Positions 7,858-16,421 of a stretch of DNA of 64,000 nt are shown here, one piece after another. A model generated the notes under the pieces. The model was not told where the DNA came from and did not search any database. It saw nothing but the letters and a program-made list of their open reading frames with translations. Position 1 is the stretch's first letter; each line of letters opens with the position of its first letter. The stretch is from Verticiella alkaliphila (lineage in GTDB: Bacteria > Pseudomonadota > Gammaproteobacteria > Burkholderiales > Burkholderiaceae_B). The stretch is from NCBI RefSeq assembly GCF_018904615.1, contig NZ_JADCNH010000005.1:62001-126000 (forward strand), given 5' to 3'. Made by a program: the position numbers and the translations under genes.

Positions 7858-10725
7858 TTACGACAGTTCCAAGGCCGGCGACTCGATGCCGCGCGCCTGG
7901 TCGATCTTCTCGGCCACCTTGAAGGCCGCTTCCAGTTCGGTGCAGCCGTAGTGCTGCATGAGCTGGTAGCGCTCGGCCTTCTCTTCGGGTTCGGTCTGCG
8001 CCAACGCCAAGTACAGGCTGGGCGGCACGGCGCGGAACAGCACTTCCATGCTCTTGGAAAGGATGACGCCCTCGGTGAACTTGCCCGCTTCTTTGCGCGC
8101 CGAGAGCATCAGCGCTTTCTGCGCGGGCGAGAGTTCGCGGAAGCGTGCAATCTTCTCGACCTCATCGGGCGGCATCGACAGGCAGATCCACCACTCAATC
8201 ATGTTGAGCATGGGCTCCGCGGCACGCGGCAGATCGTCGATATTTTGTGTAGCCAGCCAGAACCAGGCCCCTAGCTTGCGCCACATTTTTGTAATTTTTA
8301 CAACGTAGGGCGCAAGCAGCGGGTTCTTCGTGATGATGTGGCCTTCGTCGGTCACATTGATGATCGGACGGCCCAGGTACTGGTCGCGCTCGGCGATGTT
8401 GTTCACCGTGCTGATCAGGCTGATGTAGGCGATGGAGAGCTGCGCGTTGTAGCCCTCCCGGGCATAGGTCGCGAGATCCACCAGCGTGATGTCGGCCTCG
8501 GGCCACGGCGTGCCATCGCGATCGAACATCTCGCCGTCCGTGCCTTGGCAGAACATGTCCATCGCGTCCGCCATCTCCAGCAGCCGCACGCGCCGCATCT
8601 CGGGCAGCGTCGGGTCCTGGCCGCGCGTGCGCAGCGCGTTGCGCACGTCGCGCGTGAGCACCGTGCGTTTCTCGGCCACGCAGTGCTCGGCGGCATCGAG
8701 GATGCACTGGCGGATCAGCGAGCGATCGGCCCGCGTCATCCGGGCTTCTTCCTTGTCCTCGCCGCCTGTGATCATCAGCCGTGCCGTGATCTCCAGTTCA
8801 CCCAGCACGTCGCGCTGCTCGTCCTCCTCCATGACCGAGGAATCGGCTGGCAATTCTTCATCCAGTGCATCGGCATCCAGCGTCTGCACGTTGCCGGGCG
8901 TTTCGATCAGCCGGCGAGCGTCGGCGAACGGCGCTAGGCTGATGCCCGAGCCAGGAGCCAGCTTGACCCGGTTCACGGTCAGACCCAGGCGCTTTGCGAA
9001 GTCGCTGAACAAGCCGAAGCTGTTGCCGGCCTCCACGATGAACAGCCGCGGCCGGTAGATGGCCGTGACCTGGTTCAAGAGGTTGTTGAGCGTTGCGCTC
9101 TTGCCCGAGCCGGTGGGGCCGAACAGGAACAGATGGGCGTTCATCTGCCTGTCCAAGCGGTTCAGTGGATCAAACGTGATCGGCCCGCCGCCGCGGTTGA
9201 AGAACGTGTTGCCCGGATGACCCGTACCCTGGCTGCGACCCCACGCCGGCGAGAGATTCGCCACATGCTGGGCGAACATCAGTTGGGTGAACCAGTTCCG
9301 TCGATCTTGCGCAGGGTTGTAGCAGCACGGTAGCCAGCGCAGGTAGCTGTTGAGCGGCGCGACTTCATCGTCCTCGCGCACAGGCTGCAACCCCGCGTTG
9401 AGCATCACGTTGGCGAGGTCCAGACCGCGCCTGTCAAGTTCGGCTTCATCGCGTCCGCGCAGATAGAAGGCCAGCGTGCCGCGGTAGAGCTTGTGCGCGC
9501 TGCCGATGAGCGAGCGTGCCTCCTGCACATCCTTGAGCGTTTGTTCCGATGCCAGTGTTTCGCCGACAGCCTTCTTCGCCAGGTGATTCAGGTGCGATTC
9601 GAGGATGTCCTGGGGCGTCGCCACCATGGTCAGACACATCGTAGTGTCTTCGGGCATCTGATCGAAAAGCGTGTTGATAGCGTCCCCCTTGCGGGTTTCG
9701 CCGGTCAGGTGCCCCGTACCGGGCGGCATGCGTAGCCGGTCGGTGACCAGTACGCGATGCGGCATACCGTCGAAGTACCAGGTGCCGTGCTCGGCATCGG
9801 AGCGAGGCTGACCGAAGAATAGCCGTTGACTGAAGTCCCGACCACTCGCCAGCTCGATTTCACCTTCCTCCACCTCGTCGGGATAGCGGGCCAGCGCATA
9901 GAAGCGCTCTCGCTCCTCTGCGCCGGGCCCGAGCATCGTGGGGCGTGGGTTGAACCAACGCAGCAGCCAGTCGTGAACATCGGCCGCGACCATGCGCCGG
10001 GCCTGGATGCCGGCGTTCGCCAAGCCGCCGCAGAGGCGATCGCAGACGATGTTCAGCATTTGCTCGGGTGTCTGGCCGCGGCGGTTCGCCTGCCCGGCGG
10101 CCCGGCGATAGACCACCATGCGCACGCGCCGCGTCTGGCCGCGCCAGCGCAACCGCGTGACCACCGTATCCTCGAACAGTCCGCCGGGCTTGGCCACCGC
10201 GCGCAGGTGGTGGCCAAAGAAGCGGAGGTAGAACTCGGTGAAGGCCGTGCTGCGGGCGCGCGGCTGCACGTAGTCGCGTAGCGTCTGCATGTACTGGTCG
10301 AAGCTGGGCTCGTCCTGTGCATAGAGCTGGAGCACCCACGGGTTCTCATCCAGCTCATCGAACGAGTCCTGGAGCGCGTTTTCGAGCGCATCGCGGGCAT
10401 GAGCGAGCCAGCCCGGCTCCCGACCTTCGGTGCCTAGCGGGACCAGTTCGTAGAAGGCCGCGACCGATTGCCCGTCCTCCAGCAGCATGGACTTCGACGG
10501 CGGCAGGAACTCCACCCACGGCAGCAGCTCCGCGAATGACTGCGCAACGTCGTACATCGCCTGCTCGTCCGCCACGGTCGCCGGCCTGCGGCCCTGGACC
10601 GTCGCTCCGGGTTCGGCAATGCCGGCCTGGCGCAACGCCTCGACGTGGCGCTGCCAGCCGTCCGGCTGCTCGTCATTGCCACCATCGGATGCAGCCAGCT
10701 TCGGCCAGGGGAGTTTCCAGCGCAT
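7858..10725 (-). CDS. Conjugative transfer ATPase, VirB4/TraC family (TIGR03744 type)
   Basis: At 955 aa this is the size of PFL_4706-type transfer ATPases. Walker A is GPTGSGKS at 536-543; a Walker B/acidic motif (NVTDEGH) lies near 790, followed by WFWLATQNIDDL. It is the cytoplasmic ATPase that powers pilus assembly and substrate entry in the type IV secretion channel. Its ATG overlaps the stop of the TIGR03751 lipoprotein gene (ATGA at 10722-10725). Confidence 0.93.
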   Translation of the reverse strand: MRWKLPWPKLAASDGGNDEQPDGWQRHVEALRQAGIAEPGATVQGRRPATVADEQAMYDVAQSFAELLPWVEFLPPSKSMLLEDGQSVAAFYELVPLGTEGREPGWLAHARDALENALQDSFDELDENPWVLQLYAQDEPSFDQYMQTLRDYVQPRARSTAFTEFYLRFFGHHLRAVAKPGGLFEDTVVTRLRWRGQTRRVRMVVYRRAAGQANRRGQTPEQMLNIVCDRLCGGLANAGIQARRMVAADVHDWLLRWFNPRPTMLGPGAEERERFYALARYPDEVEEGEIELASGRDFSQRLFFGQPRSDAEHGTWYFDGMPHRVLVTDRLRMPPGTGHLTGETRKGDAINTLFDQMPEDTTMCLTMVATPQDILESHLNHLAKKAVGETLASEQTLKDVQEARSLIGSAHKLYRGTLAFYLRGRDEAELDRRGLDLANVMLNAGLQPVREDDEVAPLNSYLRWLPCCYNPAQDRRNWFTQLMFAQHVANLSPAWGRSQGTGHPGNTFFNRGGGPITFDPLNRLDRQMNAHLFLFGPTGSGKSATLNNLLNQVTAIYRPRLFIVEAGNSFGLFSDFAKRLGLTVNRVKLAPGSGISLAPFADARRLIETPGNVQTLDADALDEELPADSSVMEEDEQRDVLGELEITARLMITGGEDKEEARMTRADRSLIRQCILDAAEHCVAEKRTVLTRDVRNALRTRGQDPTLPEMRRVRLLEMADAMDMFCQGTDGEMFDRDGTPWPEADITLVDLATYAREGYNAQLSIAYISLISTVNNIAERDQYLGRPIINVTDEGHIITKNPLLAPYVVKITKMWRKLGAWFWLATQNIDDLPRAAEPMLNMIEWWICLSMPPDEVEKIARFRELSPAQKALMLSARKEAGKFTEGVILSKSMEVLFRAVPPSLYLALAQTEPEEKAERYQLMQHYGCTELEAAFKVAEKIDQARGIESPALELS

Positions 10726-11165
10726 CAGTAGTCCTCCACGCGCTCGCCCGGCATGGCGTACTGCACTCGCTGGTACAGGGGAAAGACCGTCGTGTAGCCC
10801 GGAACCGGCACGGGATCGGTGCCCGCCAGGTGCGGGTACACATACATGACAAGATCGGGGTTCGGCAGGCGGTGGAACTGGCGATAGACCTCGTTGCGCG
10901 CCGTGCGCGTGTAGCGCATCTGCTCGGTGGGCGCGGCCTCCACGTCGGCCTCGGTCAGCGGCCGGCGCAGGCTCTGGCGTGCATCGAGCAATTGCCTGCG
11001 CGCCACCTGGCCGGCGCCACCACCCCCGTCACCGGCGTTCTGCTGCCAGATGTCCATCATCGTGCTGTCGCCGTGGGGGAGCAGCTTTTCCTTGCTGGTG
11101 GCACAGCCGCCGAGCACCGCGACGGCGAGGGCCAGCGCCAGGGCCTTATTCAAGTTCGAGAGCAT
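10725..11165 (-). CDS. TIGR03751-family conjugal transfer lipoprotein
   Basis: The start at 11165 (AGGAG 7 bases upstream) gives a lipoprotein signal, MLSNLNKALALALAVAVLGG, with lipobox LGGC at 18-21. The 146-aa product has the family end with YPHLAGTDPVPVPGYTTVFP. It is the outer-membrane lipoprotein of the mating channel (VirB7/TraV-like role). It overlaps the end of the preceding gene by 20 bases and couples to virB4. Confidence 0.88.
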   Translation of the reverse strand: MLSNLNKALALALAVAVLGGCATSKEKLLPHGDSTMMDIWQQNAGDGGGGAGQVARRQLLDARQSLRRPLTEADVEAAPTEQMRYTRTARNEVYRQFHRLPNPDLVMYVYPHLAGTDPVPVPGYTTVFPLYQRVQYAMPGERVEDY

Positions 11166-12575
11166 GGCTTTCTCCTGCGCGGTGATCGACCTTGCGGCCT
11201 TCGGGATCGAAGTCGATGGCGAGCGGCTTTTCGAGGTGGACGGCGACCTTCGCGCCGGGCTGGACATAGACAGCGGCGAACGCCTGGCCGTACAGCTTGT
11301 TCACCCAGTCGGCCATGTCGCGCACGCCACCGGCCAGGATGCGGCCCACGGCTTCATTGCCCGAGATACCGACGCTGCCGATGGAGCCGTCGGCGCCGAC
11401 GTAGGACATCTGGCCGCTGTCGCTGTCGATCAGCGAGGCGACGCCGGCACCGGCGGCGGTAATCAGGGCTTGCGAGCCAAGGTACTGCTGGGCGTTGCTG
11501 CGCCGCTCCCCGCTGACGCAGGGAATGCCGTATGGGTCGCTGATCCAGCCCAGGCCTCCACTTTGAGAGTTCTGCTGCTGGTTGTTTTGCTGGTTGCCGT
11601 CGCGGTCTTCGGGGATGGTGCGGATCGTGCCGTCGTGGAAGACGAAGGTGATGCTGCGTACCTGGCCGCGCACGCACGAGAGCGTCCAGTCGCCCGATGC
11701 GGTGCCGCTGAACACGGCACCGGCCACGTCGGGAATGTCGATGCCATTGGCGGTCAGGTTGTCCTGTCCGACCAACACCTTGAAGGGGTACGGATCGTTG
11801 ACGGTTCCGTCGATCGGCACGCGGCCGATCAGCGCCGTCATCGCCACCGACCCCATCAGTGTCGAATTGGTCGGTACGGTATAGACCGCCTTGGCGCTCT
11901 TCACGCCTGCGGCGCGTGCGCCCGCGTTCGCACGGTTTCGGCCGTGGTTTCCAACGTGCTCTGCGCGGGGCCGAAGCTCGTCGGGAAGCTCATGCCGCTA
12001 CCCGTGCCACGACTGCTGTTGCGCCCCTCGGCTTTCCTCGCATCGTCGGGTTCGACCCAGCGCACGCCGCCTTCCATGCCGGCCTCGTCGCCGTCACGCA
12101 GCCCCAGACCCACCGGCAGGTCGGCATGGCCGCCGCCACGTCCGCCGATACTGTCCAGGCGCCGTTGCAGGTCGGCCAGCAGTCCTTCGGTCTGCTGGCG
12201 CGCGCTGGCTGCCTGCTCTTGGTCGCGACGCAGGTTGGTGCGCTCGGAGTCGAGGGCCGAATTGATGCGCTGGTCAATGGAGTTCTCGCGCTGGCGCAGT
12301 CGCTGGTTTTCTTCGCGCTGGGATTTGTTGTCCGAGAGCGCGGTCTGAAGCTCGGTGCGCAACTGCTTCACTTGGGCAACGAGCGTCGCCACGGTGTCGC
12401 GCGGGGTATCGCCCTCGATGCCCAGCGCCTTCATTTCCGCTGGCGTGAGCTTGGCGCCGGCATCCGCGGTCGGTGGTGCCGAAGTGCTGCCTCCCGAGAA
12501 CAGCCGGATGGCGACGAACAGCACCAGCACGGCAACCGGGATCATCAGCCACTTCAGGAGTCCATTACTGCGCAT
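11146..12575 (-). pseudogene. TIGR03752-family VirB10/TraB-like protein, interrupted by a one-base frameshift
   Basis: The N-terminal frame (12575-11901) has a membrane anchor (about 7-24), a long coiled coil with many Arg, Glu and Gln (about 55-140) and ends at a TGA after RTRAHAPQA. The C-terminal frame (from 11904) holds the conserved YTVPTNSTLMGSVAMTALIG, NLTANGIDIPDVAG and DMADWVNKLYGQAFAAVYV. Adding one base near 11912-11935 gives one 476-aa protein, the normal family size. It forms the scaffold linking inner and outer membranes in the secretion channel. The GTGA overlap could suggest two coupled genes, but the known family is a single chain. Confidence 0.82.
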
Positions 12576-13491
12576 GGCGGACCTCCTTGCGGTCGGTGCC
12601 ATCCTGGGAACCGGCTTCCGGTTGCGGGAGATGCACGGCCGGGTCGAAGCGGTTGACCGCTGGTAGCAGCGATTGCGCAAGGCCACGCCCGCGCGTCACC
12701 AGGTACAGGACGGTCGTGTCCTCGGGCGTCCCGCGCGGGCCAAGCGCCTCGTGTTGGAAGGTGGCGGTGAGGAAATCGCCTTGCAGCACGCGCGGGTCCA
12801 GGGTGATCCAGCCGCTGCTGCTGTTGGTCAGGCGCACGGCGGTCACCCACTGGTCTTCCAGACGCCATGACGCGAGCGCGACCGCGCGCACGGGCAGCGT
12901 CGGCATCAGCGTGCCGAGGTCGAGGCCACTGCGCAGGTTCACCCGCATGACGCTCGGCAGCGGCTCCACGGTGCGTAGCGGCGCGTAGAGGTTCTGTGCG
13001 GCGAAGCGCGTCAGGACAACCGACACCGGGGTCTCGCGTCGCGCCGCTCGCGCGCCGGCCTGGTCCTGGGCGCGCGCCGGAGCTTCGTTGTCATCGCCGG
13101 GCTGATCGCCATAGCGCGCCGGGGTGCTGTTGCCCTCGACGATGCGCACTGGTTCCAGCTCGGCTTCGCCGTCCTTGGCTGGCTCCGCCGCAATGTCCAG
13201 CAGGATCAGCGCGCCCGTGTCGGCGTCCTGCAATTGCAGCCGCGTGGGCTCGATCGGCTCGCTAGCACGCAGGTACACCGCGCCGCCCGCGCTCTGCACC
13301 CGTAGGCGCTCGCCGACGCCCGCAGGTACGCCCACGCGGACGTTGCGGTCGATGAACACGATGCGCTCGTGGCCGACCTTCAGCGGCACCGCCAACGGCA
13401 TACGTTCCCAGCGCAGGATCTCCACCGCCTGGACAGCAGGAGCCGCGGCCACGGCCAACAGCCCCAGCAGCGTGAGTACAGGATGCTTCAT
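12565..13491 (-). CDS. TIGR03749-family ICE protein (TraK-like)
   Basis: This 308-aa exported protein has a cleavable signal peptide (to about residue 22, AAPAVQA) and the beta-rich secretin-like pattern of TraK/VirB9 proteins, matching PFL_4704 / TIGR03749. The TIGR03752 start lies inside its last codons, with GGAGG supplied by this gene's 3' end. It probably forms the outer-membrane ring together with TIGR03751 and TIGR03752. Confidence 0.87.
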   Translation of the reverse strand: MKHPVLTLLGLLAVAAAPAVQAVEILRWERMPLAVPLKVGHERIVFIDRNVRVGVPAGVGERLRVQSAGGAVYLRASEPIEPTRLQLQDADTGALILLDIAAEPAKDGEAELEPVRIVEGNSTPARYGDQPGDDNEAPARAQDQAGARAARRETPVSVVLTRFAAQNLYAPLRTVEPLPSVMRVNLRSGLDLGTLMPTLPVRAVALASWRLEDQWVTAVRLTNSSSGWITLDPRVLQGDFLTATFQHEALGPRGTPEDTTVLYLVTRGRGLAQSLLPAVNRFDPAVHLPQPEAGSQDGTDRKEVRHAQ

Positions 13492-14177
13492 GGGGTTTCT
13501 CCTTGGGGCGCTTGCGGAGACAGGCCACCAGACGCCGGGCGCGTCGGCTCCGGCGTGCTGATGCGCTGGGGCGCGCCCTCATAGCAGTCGAGCGCCAGGC
13601 CGAACGGGTTGCGGGCAGGATCGACGTCCACCCGCGTGACCTTCACGGGATAGCGCACCAGAGCGCGCTTGACTTGCTCGGCGCCGTAGTACTCGTCGGC
13701 GGTGATGTCCAGCGTCACTACCCAGTCGCGGTCGGAAACCACGCGTACGCGGGCCGTGGGGTCGTCGCCGTAGCCGCGGCCGGGGATTTCGTAGATGCCG
13801 CGCACGCGCTGGCGCAACTCGCCCGTGCTGCGGCGGTAGTCGTAGTCCGCGCGCAGGAAGGCCTGGCAGGATGGGGTGAGGTACGGCGAGAGCGTGTGGA
13901 GGTTGCGCGCGTAGTCCTCTTCGCCATTCGTCGGCCAGCGGTTGAGCGTCTGGAACACGTAGAACGTGAACGCATAGACCGATTCGGGCGGCACTTCCCA
14001 CCACTTCCTGGTACTGCCGGAGCGCAGGTCAGGCGGAACGTGGATGGTCAGATCGCGGGGAGCGCTCCACCAGCCGCCACCCATGACCAGGGCGACGATG
14101 ATCAGGGCGCCAGCACCCAGGCGAAGCGTCTTGATGTGCGCCTGCAGGTGGGTGATCTCGTTCTTGAAGCGGCTCAT
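13488..14177 (-). CDS. TIGR03746-family ICE protein (TraE-like)
   Basis: The 229-aa product has one N-terminal membrane segment (about 20-38) and a periplasmic domain with WWEVPPESVYAFTFYVFQ and NGEEDYARNLHTLSPYLTP, as in PFL_4703 / TIGR03746, which corresponds to TraE/VirB8. The ATG at 14177 has GGAG upstream and an ATGA overlap at its 3' end. The Pro-rich C-terminal 25 residues look variable. Confidence 0.87.
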   Translation of the reverse strand: MSRFKNEITHLQAHIKTLRLGAGALIIVALVMGGGWWSAPRDLTIHVPPDLRSGSTRKWWEVPPESVYAFTFYVFQTLNRWPTNGEEDYARNLHTLSPYLTPSCQAFLRADYDYRRSTGELRQRVRGIYEIPGRGYGDDPTARVRVVSDRDWVVTLDITADEYYGAEQVKRALVRYPVKVTRVDVDPARNPFGLALDCYEGAPQRISTPEPTRPASGGLSPQAPQGETP

Positions 14178-14572
14178 CGTGCGCTCCTTCGGGTGGTCCA
14201 GAAGCCGGAGCGCGAGATCAGCACATGGCCGCCTACCCAGCCCGCCATCAGCGGATGGCGTGTGGCAATGCGCCATTGCAGTTGCCGATACAGCCAGGTG
14301 TCGGGACGCCCGCGCTTGAGGCGGCGAAGAATGCCGCCGCCGATGAACACGCCGAAGGCCACGCCCAGGACGACGAACGTGGGTGCTAGCGCGATCGTGC
14401 GGAACACCCACGACAGCGGTGCGCCGACCAGCAGACCGGCGGCGCCGGACAGGCCGCAGCAGATCCACAGCTCGTCGGCGGTGAGACCGCGCACCACAAC
14501 GGGATGTCGATTGAGCCGGTGCGGAAGGAACGTGACCGTCCCGTCCGCACGGACGTGCTGCTGCTCGGACAT
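14174..14572 (-). CDS. TIGR03750-family conjugal transfer protein (TraL-like)
   Basis: This 132-aa inner-membrane protein starts MSEQQHVRADGTVTFLPHRL and has two membrane helices (about 35-80). The GRPDTWLYRQLQWR stretch is typical of TIGR03750 (PFL_4702). It overlaps the next gene by four bases. TraL/VirB3-type proteins help place the VirB4 ATPase at the membrane. Confidence 0.87.
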   Translation of the reverse strand: MSEQQHVRADGTVTFLPHRLNRHPVVVRGLTADELWICCGLSGAAGLLVGAPLSWVFRTIALAPTFVVLGVAFGVFIGGGILRRLKRGRPDTWLYRQLQWRIATRHPLMAGWVGGHVLISRSGFWTTRRSAR

Positions 14573-14583
14573 ACCGGCCTCGC

Positions 14584-14949
14584 TTACAGGATGCCGGTGG
14601 CTTCGGTGAGCAGCCAGATGCCGATCACGAGCAGGACGGCGCCGATGGCGACCGTGAGGCCGAACTGGCCCCACGTCTTGCGGCCTGTGTGGATTTCCGC
14701 GTAGGTCCCGTAGGCGTGGTAGCACACGCCGATGAACATGGACGCCACCACCAGCAGAGCCACGAGCATGATGATGTCGTAGCCGTAGTTGCGGATCGTT
14801 TCCATGATGCCGTTGCCTGTGCCGCGGGTCGGGTTCTCCAACTGCGGCAGACCCTGCGCGAACGACAGCGCGGGCAGCGCTGCGGTGCCCAGGGCCACGG
14901 TGGCGCGCTGGGCAAGACGGGAAGTGAGGATGCGGTTTTGCATGGTCAT
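14584..14949 (-). CDS. TIGR03745-family small membrane protein (pilin-like)
   Basis: The 121-aa product has an N-terminal signal (cleavage likely after LSFA) and two membrane helices (about 57-78 and 97-115). It matches PFL_4701 / TIGR03745, in the position of the TraA/VirB2 pilin. GAAAGG lies just upstream of the ATG at 14949; an ATG two codons later is also possible. Confidence 0.85.
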   Translation of the reverse strand: MTMQNRILTSRLAQRATVALGTAALPALSFAQGLPQLENPTRGTGNGIMETIRNYGYDIIMLVALLVVASMFIGVCYHAYGTYAEIHTGRKTWGQFGLTVAIGAVLLVIGIWLLTEATGIL

Positions 14950-14959
14950 GCCTTTCAGG

Positions 14960-15193
14960 TCAGGAGAGGAGGAAGAAAGTCAGGACGAGGTACATCGCGA
15001 CGAATCGGATGCAGACGCCGAGGAACTGGCGCTGGTTGAGGCGGCTTTCGGACCACCCCACGTAGGCCGTTCGCATGGCCCAGACGCCCCAGACGAGCAG
15101 GACCGCGAACACGACGCCGACCAGGACGGTCGCCATCGCTGAAGGCGCGATGCCGCTGTTGGCTTGAAATGCCGAGACCTGGGCGCCGTTCAT
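14960..15193 (-). CDS. TIGR03758-family small membrane protein
   Basis: At 77 aa with two membrane segments (about 20-40 and 58-76), this matches PFL_4700 / TIGR03758. Its start overlaps the RAQPRD stop (ATGA at 15190-15193) and it ends 11 bases before the pilin-like gene. Probably a structural partner of the pilin-like protein. Confidence 0.85.
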   Translation of the reverse strand: MNGAQVSAFQANSGIAPSAMATVLVGVVFAVLLVWGVWAMRTAYVGWSESRLNQRQFLGVCIRFVAMYLVLTFFLLS

Positions 15194-15573
15194 GGCTTGC
15201 CCTCCGTGGTCGTCGGCGGTGATGGCGGGACGATCCGCTCCGTGCGGTAGTCGCCGATCAGTTCGGAGGCGTCGCGCGGCTGGGCGCGCGACGGTGTGAG
15301 ATGGGCCTGGATGCCGGCGCGCACGCGCGCCAGGTCAGCCAGCAGCCTCGGGTAATCGAAGTGGTAGCGCTCGCCCGGCTGGATGGGGGCATGCGTAGCG
15401 CTGTCGGCGACGGTGCGCTCCAGCGCGTCGAGCTGGCGCAGCGCTGCGACCAACTCCTGACGCTGCGCCGGGGACTCGGCCAACGCCATCGAGGACTGAC
15501 CCAGTACAAGGGCCGTCACGAGAAAAGTGGGCACGCCGCGATGCGCGGCGCGCAGCCAGATCGGAGCCAACAT
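15190..15573 (-). CDS. RAQPRD-family ICE protein
   Basis: First gene of the RAQPRD-to-dsbA operon. The 127-aa exported protein has a signal peptide (about 1-32, SSMALAE) and contains the family motif RAQPRD, here in PSRAQPRDASEL near residue 100. AGGA stands nine bases before the ATG. The family is diagnostic of this ICE class; its exact role is unknown. Confidence 0.92.
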   Translation of the reverse strand: MLAPIWLRAAHRGVPTFLVTALVLGQSSMALAESPAQRQELVAALRQLDALERTVADSATHAPIQPGERYHFDYPRLLADLARVRAGIQAHLTPSRAQPRDASELIGDYRTERIVPPSPPTTTEGKP

Positions 15574-15633
15574 CGCGCCATTCCTGTGTGATCAGCAATG
15601 GCTCGATCGTGGAGATCGGGGCTGTTTCAGGCC

Positions 15634-15645
15634 GCAAACAATAGG
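15634..15645 (-). promoter_or_regulatory. Shared tra-operon motif, copy b (CCTATTGTTTGC)
   Basis: On the minus strand this reads CCTATTGTTTGC, preceded by GGTT, about 60 nt upstream of the RAQPRD start. It matches the pilL copy (CGCATTGTTTGC) at 10 of 12 positions. TATTGT could serve as a weak -10 of an activator-dependent promoter. Confidence 0.5.
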
Positions 15646-15671
15646 AACCTGCAGATGACCGGATTGATCTG

Positions 15672-16421
15672 CTAGAGGTACTTCTTGAAGCTGCCCGCAG
15701 TCAGGCTCACGGCCAGTCCCAGCAAGGCGGCGCTCGGCAACAGGATCAGCAATGGATGCACCGAGATCGGCAGCGCCAGGTACGTGATCCACGGCAGCAC
15801 GGCCAGCGGCATGAGGCTGGCTTTCGCACGGTGGTAGATGAACCCGGATTCGCGGCCCGCGCCGAACCTGCGCACGTCGCGTCGCACCAGACCGTCAATC
15901 AGACCGACGAAAGCGGCCGTGAAGATCAGTGGCAACGTGAGCACCAGGACCAGCAGGCGCACCAGGAAGGTCAGCGTCGTGAAGGCTGCGGCGATGAGGT
16001 AGCTCTCGGCCCAGACATAGACTTGGCTGATGTAGTAGCGGAAGTTGCGCGTCTGCTCGTGGCTGGGCGCGCGGACGCGCTCGGCGGTCTGGCTCATGCG
16101 CGCCAGCAGCCCCGAGCGAACGAACACCCATTCGTAGCCTGTATCCACCAACTCGTGCGCCGTGCGCCCTGGCTCCTGCACGACCACGCTGCGCGTGAAG
16201 TGGCTGGACAGGTGCCCAAGCTCGTACTGCAACATCTGCTGGGAATGGCGCCAGCCCTGATCCTTCCAGAACAGGTGCATGCCGACGCACTCCACCACGA
16301 TCGAGAACAGCAGCGAGCCAATCAATACCCCGAGCAGGCGAAATGGCAAGGTGATGGTGCCGACGATCAGACCCTGGCGCTGGTTCTGCTCCCGCTGCGC
16401 GGTCGAGGCGGCGTCCTTCAT
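15672..16421 (-). CDS. TIGR03747-family ICE membrane protein
   Basis: The 249-aa polytopic protein has helices near 27-50, 135-165 and 195-240 and the family segment FRYYISQVYVWAESYLIAA. It matches PFL_4697 / TIGR03747. It is the last gene of the pilL-to-traD operon and its ATG overlaps the traD stop. Probably works with the coupling protein TraD at the inner membrane. Confidence 0.87.
   Translation of the reverse strand: MKDAASTAQREQNQRQGLIVGTITLPFRLLGVLIGSLLFSIVVECVGMHLFWKDQGWRHSQQMLQYELGHLSSHFTRSVVVQEPGRTAHELVDTGYEWVFVRSGLLARMSQTAERVRAPSHEQTRNFRYYISQVYVWAESYLIAAAFTTLTFLVRLLVLVLTLPLIFTAAFVGLIDGLVRRDVRRFGAGRESGFIYHRAKASLMPLAVLPWITYLALPISVHPLLILLPSAALLGLAVSLTAGSFKKYL

Noticed and set aside
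11146-12575. Reading the two TIGR03752 pieces as two coupled genes because of the GTGA overlap
   Set aside because: The family is a single VirB10-like chain, and adding one base gives the normal 476-aa size; the overlap is a by-product of the frameshift.
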